From an uncultured Nitrososphaera sp. (GTDB taxonomy: Archaea; Thermoproteota; Nitrososphaeria; Nitrososphaerales; Nitrososphaeraceae), in NCBI RefSeq assembly GCF_946478925.1, contig NZ_CAMLDP010000034.1, forward strand, positions 1 through 17,878: a DNA stretch of 17,878 nt. Reading direction: 5' to 3'. The notes under the pieces are model-generated. The model searched no databases, was not told the origin of the DNA, and was given only the letters and a program-made list of their open reading frames with translations. Made by a program: the position numbers and the translations under genes. Of the stretch, positions 13,637 to 17,878 are shown in pieces (the stretch's first letter is position 1; each line of letters begins with the position of its first letter).

Positions 13637-13650
13637 GCGCTTATTAGCGC
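13637..13650 (+). promoter_or_regulatory. Aldehyde dehydrogenase promoter with a palindrome over the TATA element
   Basis: TTATTAG (13641-13647) lies about 26-28 nt before the ATG at 13672, as expected for a nearly leaderless mRNA. It is embedded in the perfect inverted repeat GCGCT-TATT-AGCGC (13637-13650). A dimeric regulator bound there would block TBP, so this is a candidate operator. Confidence 0.45.
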
Positions 13651-13671
13651 GCAGAGCATAGTACTGCCATC

Positions 13672-15063
13672 ATGCAGCAGATAGAGACGGTAAACCCGGC
13701 AACAGGCAAGGCAATCGCGTCTTATGACAACGACAGTGCAGAAGTGGTTGCGCAAAAAGTAAGGAAGGCAAGGGAGGCGTTTTCCGGCTGGAAAAAGCTA
13801 GAGCTAGGCGAGCGCGCAGACTATATGCGCAAGCTCGGCAGGGTGATGCGCAAAAACCGTGAGGATTATGCGCATGTCGTGACGGAAGAGATGGGCAAGC
13901 CAGTGCGCCAGTCGCTTGCCGAAATCGAAAAATGCGCATGGGTGTGCGACTATTACGCCGAGCACGCGGAGGCGTTTTTGCGCGACCAGATAGTGCCCAC
14001 AGAGTTCCGCAAGAGCTTTGTGTCGTTTGAGCCGCTGGGCGTAGTTGCGTCTATAATGCCGTGGAATTTCCCGTTTTGGCAGGTGATGCGCTTTGCGGTG
14101 CCGGCGCTGACTGCTGGAAACGTCGGCGTGCTAAAGCATTCGAGCGTATGCCTTGGAAGCTCGCTCAAGCTGCAGGAGGCGTTTTCTGACGCTGGCTTTC
14201 CGGAAAACGTGTTCCAAGTGGTAATCGGCGACTATCGCGCCGGCGAGGCACTTGTGCAGGCAGACATCGACGCAGTCTCGGTCACCGGCAGCGTGAATAC
14301 TGGAAAACGTGTGGCCGAGCTTGCGTCCAAAGACCTAAAGAAATTCGTGCTGGAGCTTGGCGGCAGTGATCCGTTTATCGTGCTTGAGGACGCCGACCTA
14401 AAGCAGACGGCGTACATGGCCACGCAGTCGCGCCTGTTGAACACGGGACAGAGCTGCATATCCGCCAAGAGGTTCATAGTGGTCAAGAGCATCGCGGAGA
14501 AATTCACGAAACTATTCGTCGAAGACACGCAGGCGGAGGTGCTTGGCGATCCGCTCGACCCCAAGACCACAATCGGCCCGCTGGTTCGCGACAGCCAGAG
14601 GCAGGCTCTTGCAAGGCAGGTCGACGACGCAAGGGCAAAGGGAGGCAAGGTGCTTGTCGGGGGCAAGCCCGTCCCAAGAGACGGCTACTTTTACGAGCCG
14701 ACCATAATCTCGGGCGTCGGGCACGAGATGAGCGTTCTAAAGGAAGAGGTGTTTGGCCCGGCCGCGCCGATAATAGTGGTGGAAGACGAGGTGCAGGCGA
14801 TCCGCGAGGCCAACAACTCGGAGTTTGGGCTTGGCGCAAGCGTGTGGACCAACGACATCGAGCGCGGGATAAAGGTTGCAAGGCAGATAGAATCCGGCAT
14901 AGTTTCGGTGAACGAGATGGTCAAGTCTGACCCGCGCCTGCCCTTTGGCGGCGTAAAGAAATCCGGCATCGGCCGGGAGCTGTCAGAGTTTGGAATAAAA
15001 GAGTTTGTCAACATCAAGTCGGTGGTGGTGAAGGACATCCAGAGCAAGCTGCTGGTGGAATAA
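13672..15063 (+). CDS. NAD(P)+-dependent aldehyde dehydrogenase, succinate-semialdehyde dehydrogenase class
   Basis: This soluble ALDH-superfamily enzyme oxidises an aldehyde to an acid (or works with CoA in some relatives). The 463-residue product has catalytic Cys262 in GQSCISAKRF, general base Glu228 in LELGGSDPF, oxyanion Asn131 in MPWNFPFWQVMR and cofactor Lys155. CDYYAEH (92-98), LELGGSDPFIVL and FGGVKKSGIGREL closely follow the short succinate-semialdehyde dehydrogenases (Sad/YneI and GabD1 type, about 455-462 residues). ATG 13672 gives the normal N-terminus IETVNPATGK. In thaumarchaea, enzymes annotated this way have been considered for the succinyl-CoA reduction step of the 3-hydroxypropionate/4-hydroxybutyrate cycle. 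Sequence alone cannot separate that role from ordinary semialdehyde oxidation. The gene is convergent with an alcohol dehydrogenase 51 nt away. Confidence 0.9.
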   Translation: MQQIETVNPATGKAIASYDNDSAEVVAQKVRKAREAFSGWKKLELGERADYMRKLGRVMRKNREDYAHVVTEEMGKPVRQSLAEIEKCAWVCDYYAEHAEAFLRDQIVPTEFRKSFVSFEPLGVVASIMPWNFPFWQVMRFAVPALTAGNVGVLKHSSVCLGSSLKLQEAFSDAGFPENVFQVVIGDYRAGEALVQADIDAVSVTGSVNTGKRVAELASKDLKKFVLELGGSDPFIVLEDADLKQTAYMATQSRLLNTGQSCISAKRFIVVKSIAEKFTKLFVEDTQAEVLGDPLDPKTTIGPLVRDSQRQALARQVDDARAKGGKVLVGGKPVPRDGYFYEPTIISGVGHEMSVLKEEVFGPAAPIIVVEDEVQAIREANNSEFGLGASVWTNDIERGIKVARQIESGIVSVNEMVKSDPRLPFGGVKKSGIGRELSEFGIKEFVNIKSVVVKDIQSKLLVE

Positions 15064-15114
15064 TAACAACAACAAAAGAGAAAAAGAGGACGCGTAAGAA
15101 GAAAGGCGGTCCGG

Positions 15115-16167
15115 CTAGGGGTTGATTACCGCCCTGCCGAGTATCTTGCCGGCCTTTAGATCTTCAAGCGCAGTGTTTACCTCGTCGAGCTTGAACCGGC
15201 GCGACACCACGGACTGGATCTTGCCCTTCTTGGCAATCTCCACGAGCTCCACCAGGTCGGCGTACTTGCCCGTGTAGGCGCCCGTAAGGGTGAACGCCCT
15301 CAGCGGTATGAGCGGAAGGTTGAGTTCCATAGAGCCTCCGAAAAGGCCAACCATCACCAATCTTCCGCGCTTTCTCAGCATGTTGAACGAGTTTGGCGCC
15401 GTCTTTGCATTATTGACAAAGTCGATGACTGCTTCGGCTCCGAGGCCCTTTGTGGCGTCCTTGACTCCTTGCACAGGGTCGCCCTTGCCCGAGTTCACGG
15501 TAATAGCGGCTCCGAGCTTTTTTGCCTCTTCCAGTTTCTTGTCGTCAATGTCGACAACGGCTATCCTTGCGCCGGTTATTGCCTTGGCTATCTGCACCGC
15601 CATGAGCCCCAGGCCGCCTGCGCCGATTATCACCAGCGTCTCGCCGTCCTTTACAGCCGCCTTTTTCACGGCTGTAAACGCGGTCAGGCCAGAGCACGCA
15701 AGCGACGCTGCCGCGGCAGTGTCATAGTCTCCCAGTTTTACAAGGTACTTGTAGCTTGGGACCAGCGCGTACTCGCCGTACCCCCCGTCCTGGTACACGC
15801 CTAGCGACCTCGGTGCATCGCAGAGGTTTTCCTCGCCGGCCTTGCACGCAGGGCACGTGCCTTCTCCTATCCACGGGTAGACCAGCACCTTCTCGCCCTT
15901 GCTGTAGCCGGTGACCTTGTCGCCCATTTCCACTATCGAGCCGGCGACCTCGTGGCCCGGCGTCAATGGGAACTTTACTCCGCGGTCTTCAACCTTCATG
16001 AAAACTCCCTGCGGGCCGGCGTAGCCTCCTTCCCACAGGTGCAGGTCGCTGTGGCAGACTCCTGCGCTGTCCACCTTTACAAGGACCTGCTCGCCGCTTG
16101 GCTTTGGTGTAGCAATATCTTCTACCTTCAAGGGTTCCTTTGTCTTGATTATGCGTGCAGCCTTCAT
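15115..16167 (-). CDS. adh: Zinc-dependent alcohol dehydrogenase, Sulfolobus ADH type
   Basis: This medium-chain NAD(H)-dependent dehydrogenase/reductase interconverts alcohols and aldehydes or semialdehydes. I start it at ATG 16167 (350 residues, MKAARIIKTKEPL) rather than ATG 16182, because a TATA box is centred 27 nt upstream of 16167 and the alignment with Sulfolobus solfataricus ADH begins there. Counting from 16167, catalytic zinc ligands are Cys38 (GVCHSD), His72 (GHEVAG) and Cys158 (ACSGLT). Structural zinc ligands are Glu102, Cys105, Cys108 and Cys116 (GEGTCPACKAGEENLC). The Glu in place of the usual first Cys matches the known Sulfolobus enzyme. The Rossmann motif is GAGGLG (182-187), and VVDID after the second strand predicts preference for NAD(H). 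The substrate is unproven; succinic semialdehyde reduction is possible given the adjacent aldehyde dehydrogenase. Confidence 0.93.
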   Translation of the reverse strand: MKAARIIKTKEPLKVEDIATPKPSGEQVLVKVDSAGVCHSDLHLWEGGYAGPQGVFMKVEDRGVKFPLTPGHEVAGSIVEMGDKVTGYSKGEKVLVYPWIGEGTCPACKAGEENLCDAPRSLGVYQDGGYGEYALVPSYKYLVKLGDYDTAAAASLACSGLTAFTAVKKAAVKDGETLVIIGAGGLGLMAVQIAKAITGARIAVVDIDDKKLEEAKKLGAAITVNSGKGDPVQGVKDATKGLGAEAVIDFVNNAKTAPNSFNMLRKRGRLVMVGLFGGSMELNLPLIPLRAFTLTGAYTGKYADLVELVEIAKKGKIQSVVSRRFKLDEVNTALEDLKAGKILGRAVINP

Positions 16168-16190
16168 GCGTCTCTGTACCATGCGATTGG

Positions 16191-16197
16191 TATTAAA
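16191..16197 (-). promoter_or_regulatory. adh: TATA box for alcohol dehydrogenase
   Basis: TTTAATA on the minus strand is centred at 16194. The predicted transcript start is 16167-16168, exactly on the second candidate ATG. The first candidate ATG (16182) would lie upstream of the transcript start. Confidence 0.6.
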
Positions 16198-16220
16198 CTA
16201 AACGCACGTATGTACGACAG

Positions 16221-16226
16221 TTTATC
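16221..16226 (+). promoter_or_regulatory. TATA box for the DUF488 gene
   Basis: TTTATC is centred at 16223, 26 nt before the ATG at 16249, indicating a leaderless mRNA. It lies about 25 nt from the divergent alcohol dehydrogenase box. Confidence 0.55.
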
Positions 16227-16248
16227 TTGCAATCCTGTGCAACTGTTC

Positions 16249-16602
16249 ATGACGATAATGATGATAAGGGTGGCGAGGATCTATTCCTTTGAAAGCGACG
16301 GCAGCTACCGCGTGCTGGTGGACAGGCTGTGGCCAAGGGGCGTCAGCAAAAAGAGCGTGGACCTGTGGCTAAAAGACATCGGCCCGTCCGACGCTCTGCG
16401 CAAGTGGTTCTCTCACGATGATAAAAAGTGGGACGGCTTTAAGGAGCGCTATTTCAAAGAGCTTGAAGGAAAGCAAGAATTTGTGGAAACTATCCTTGAA
16501 AAAGAAAAGCAGGGACCCGTGACCTTGTTATTTGCGGCAAAAGATGCAGAGCACAACAACGCGGTTGCGCTTTTGGAATACCTGAAACGCTTTAATTGCT
16601 AG
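16249..16602 (+). CDS. DUF488 family protein (YeaO-like)
   Basis: This is a small cytoplasmic protein of unknown biochemical function. The 117-residue product carries the family signature YRVLVDRLWPRGVSKK (20-35), followed by DLWLKDIGPSDALRKWFSHD and the C-terminal TLLFAAKDAEHNNAVALLEYL, which is the usual full length. The open frame extends upstream into the alcohol dehydrogenase gene, but the TATA box at 16221-16226 and the family N-terminus both support ATG 16249. ATG 16258 and 16261 are alternatives 3-4 residues shorter. The following membrane-protein gene begins 18 nt downstream and is probably co-transcribed. Confidence 0.88.
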   Translation: MTIMMIRVARIYSFESDGSYRVLVDRLWPRGVSKKSVDLWLKDIGPSDALRKWFSHDDKKWDGFKERYFKELEGKQEFVETILEKEKQGPVTLLFAAKDAEHNNAVALLEYLKRFNC

Positions 16603-16620
16603 GACGCGTCTTTCCACTCT

Positions 16621-16986
16621 ATGCGTACTAGTGCGGTCGCAATAGTCCTTGCGGCAATAGCAGCCGCTGGCGCAATCGCAATCCCGTTTGGCAACCCGGC
16701 GTTTCTGGACAGGGCGATTGCGCTTGAATGCGTGTTCATCGCCCTTGCCGTCTTGACGTTTGCCGGCTACAAAAAGCAGCTGTACGCGTGCATTCCGCTT
16801 GCAGTCATTGTGATGGTTGGAAATTCGCTTGCTCCCCCGCACGTGGAGATAATGACGACATTTTCAAAGCCGCTCAACGCGGTGGTGCTCATAACGGGCG
16901 GGTACATACTGCAAGTGGCGCTGATAGCAACTACTGTACTAGAGCTGCAAAAGAAAAAGGCCACCAGCCAGGAAATAAAGGGTTAG
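16621..16986 (+). CDS. Small membrane protein with four predicted helices
   Basis: The function is not recognised. The 121-residue product has four hydrophobic segments (about 4-24, 32-50, 54-71 and 85-109) with short loops and a charged, Lys-rich cytoplasmic-looking tail (LQKKKATSQEIKG). No signal peptide cleavage site, Cys motif or charged residue inside a helix suggests transport or catalysis, although LAPPHVEIMTTFSKPLN forms a distinct loop between helices 3 and 4. It starts at ATG 16621, 18 nt after the DUF488 stop, with no Shine-Dalgarno sequence. Its TAG stop overlaps the TAA stop of the convergent fumarase gene by 2 nt within TTAG. Confidence 0.75.
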   Translation: MRTSAVAIVLAAIAAAGAIAIPFGNPAFLDRAIALECVFIALAVLTFAGYKKQLYACIPLAVIVMVGNSLAPPHVEIMTTFSKPLNAVVLITGGYILQVALIATTVLELQKKKATSQEIKG

Positions 16987-17878
16987 CCGGCGCCAAGGAT
17001 GCTTTCCTTTGACAGCGCCTTGTCAAGGTCCGCCTTGGTCATCAGCTTCTTTTCAAGGACGAGCTCCCTGATGGTCTTGTTTGTTTTCAGAGCCTCCTTG
17101 TAGATTTCCGCCGCCTTTAGGTAGCCGATGTACGGGTTCAGGAGCGTGACAAGCACAGGGCTTTTCTCAATGTATGATTCCAGCTTTTCCCTGTTGGCCT
17201 TTATCCCGTCAATCATGTTTTCTGCAAACACGGGCAGGAAATTTTTCAGCATATCGGTCGAGTCGAGCATGTTCTTTAGCATCCCGGGCAGCATGACGTT
17301 TAGCTCGAACTGGCCTGCCTGCGCCGCCATTGCGACTGCGACGTCGTTTCCTATCACGTTAAAGCAGACCATGTTCAGGCACTCTGCAAGCGACGGGTTG
17401 ACCTTGCCCGGCATTATCGACGACCCGGCGTGCACAGCCGGTATCAGCACCTCTGCAAGGCCGGCGACGGGGCCGCACGCCATCAGGCGTATGTCGTTTG
17501 CCATCTTTGTCAATTCAATAGCGACGTTGCGCAGGGCGGATGACGCGTTTGCGACGTCGAGCTTGCTCTGCAGTGAATAAAACATGTTATCAGACGGCTT
17601 TAGCTCTAGCTTTGATATTTCAGAGAGGCGCTTTATAGCAAGATCGCGGTAGCCCTTGGGCGTGTTGGCACCCGTTCCGACTGCGGTTCCCCCAAGGCCC
17701 ACTTCGCGCAGGCCATCCATCGCCTCGCGCATCCTCTTTTGCGCCCTTGCAAGGGAATAGGCGTACTCTTCAAACTCGGCGCCGAGGGTGACAGGGATTG
17801 CGTCCATCAGGTGCGTCCTCCCTATCTTGATGGCGTCTTCAAATTCCTTGGCTTTTTTCTGAAGCGAGTTTATCAGGA
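16983..17878 (-). CDS. fumC: Class II fumarase (fumarate hydratase), N-terminus beyond window
   Basis: Fumarase reversibly hydrates fumarate to L-malate. This 3' portion, about 297 residues, stays open to the window edge. It begins in the GRTHLMDAIPVTLG segment of the fumarase/aspartase superfamily (an ATG at 17807 inside it is not the start). GTAVGTGANTPKGY and the superfamily signature GSSIMPGKVNP (around 17393-17426), whose serine loop provides the catalytic base, identify the branch. QAGQFELNVMLPGM and SPVLVTLLNPYIGYLKAAEIYKEA are typical of fumarase rather than argininosuccinate or adenylosuccinate lyase. In thaumarchaea this enzyme serves the partial citric acid cycle that supplies biosynthesis. 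The 3' end overlaps the convergent membrane-protein gene by 4 nt. Aspartate ammonia-lyase is the main alternative and less likely. Confidence 0.92.
   Translation of the reverse strand, partial: LINSLQKKAKEFEDAIKIGRTHLMDAIPVTLGAEFEEYAYSLARAQKRMREAMDGLREVGLGGTAVGTGANTPKGYRDLAIKRLSEISKLELKPSDNMFYSLQSKLDVANASSALRNVAIELTKMANDIRLMACGPVAGLAEVLIPAVHAGSSIMPGKVNPSLAECLNMVCFNVIGNDVAVAMAAQAGQFELNVMLPGMLKNMLDSTDMLKNFLPVFAENMIDGIKANREKLESYIEKSPVLVTLLNPYIGYLKAAEIYKEALKTNKTIRELVLEKKLMTKADLDKALSKESILGAG

Noticed and set aside
15844..15868. Apparent loss of a structural zinc Cys in the alcohol dehydrogenase
   Set aside because: Glu at the first ligand position is the known arrangement in Sulfolobus solfataricus ADH, so this is not a defect.
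15952..16248. Upstream extension of the DUF488 frame to 216 residues
   Set aside because: It lies antisense inside the alcohol dehydrogenase gene, has no family similarity, and the TATA box at 16221-16226 places the start at 16249.
1..17878. Mobile elements, CRISPR arrays, phage genes or a genomic island
   Set aside because: No transposase or integrase, spaced direct repeats or terminal inverted repeats were seen; the protein-coding genes are mostly core metabolism and translation functions with uniform codon style.

Overview
The window looks like chromosome from an ammonia-oxidising archaeon of the Nitrososphaera type (Thaumarchaeota). This is inferred from gene content and signals; no database search was run. 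The evidence is archaeal SRP54, Pus10, Dph6 and aIF5A; TATA boxes lying about 26 nt upstream of ATG, GTG or TTG starts (leaderless mRNAs); a tRNA with two bulge-helix-bulge introns, one in the T-loop; a CFI-box C-terminal domain on a secreted protein; and a Sulfolobus-type zinc alcohol dehydrogenase. Coding DNA is GC-rich and tightly packed, and the short intergenic gaps are AT-rich. I see no insertion sequence, phage gene, CRISPR array or origin.

Layout. 5-3198 (minus strand): a compact dph6-srp54-pus10 operon for translation and targeting functions. 3284-9742 (plus): a four-gene peptide/oligopeptide-type ABC importer with one ATPase, a very large substrate-binding protein and two permeases. 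9865-11261 (minus): aIF5A, a 54-residue protein not previously obvious because it is so short, and an unrecognised 201-residue protein. 11399-12352 (minus): a CorA-type Mg2+ channel. 12464-13402 (plus): hemB. 13437-13605 (plus): tRNA-Tyr(GUA) with two introns. 13672-15063 (plus): an aldehyde dehydrogenase of the succinate-semialdehyde class, tail to tail with an alcohol dehydrogenase (15115-16167, minus). 16249-16986 (plus): a DUF488 protein and a small four-helix membrane protein. 16983-17878 (minus): a class II fumarase cut by the window end.

The most striking observation concerns the importer. Its binding protein carries the family 5 solute-binding landmarks in permuted order: the segment that normally forms the second half comes first, and the normal N-terminal half follows. 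These are followed by a beta-rich domain, a low-complexity linker, a CFI-box and several membrane helices. One permease also has a roughly 200-residue extracytoplasmic insertion, and the locus has only one of the usual two ATPases. Together this suggests an importer with remodelled, membrane-tethered capture parts. The second notable item is the tRNA-Tyr. Its T-loop is completed only by splicing and has C at position 54, in a genome region that also encodes Pus10, the enzyme that modifies T-loop positions 54 and 55.

The aldehyde dehydrogenase, alcohol dehydrogenase and fumarase would fit dicarboxylate and semialdehyde metabolism connected to the 3-hydroxypropionate/4-hydroxybutyrate cycle. 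That link is inference from family and neighbourhood.
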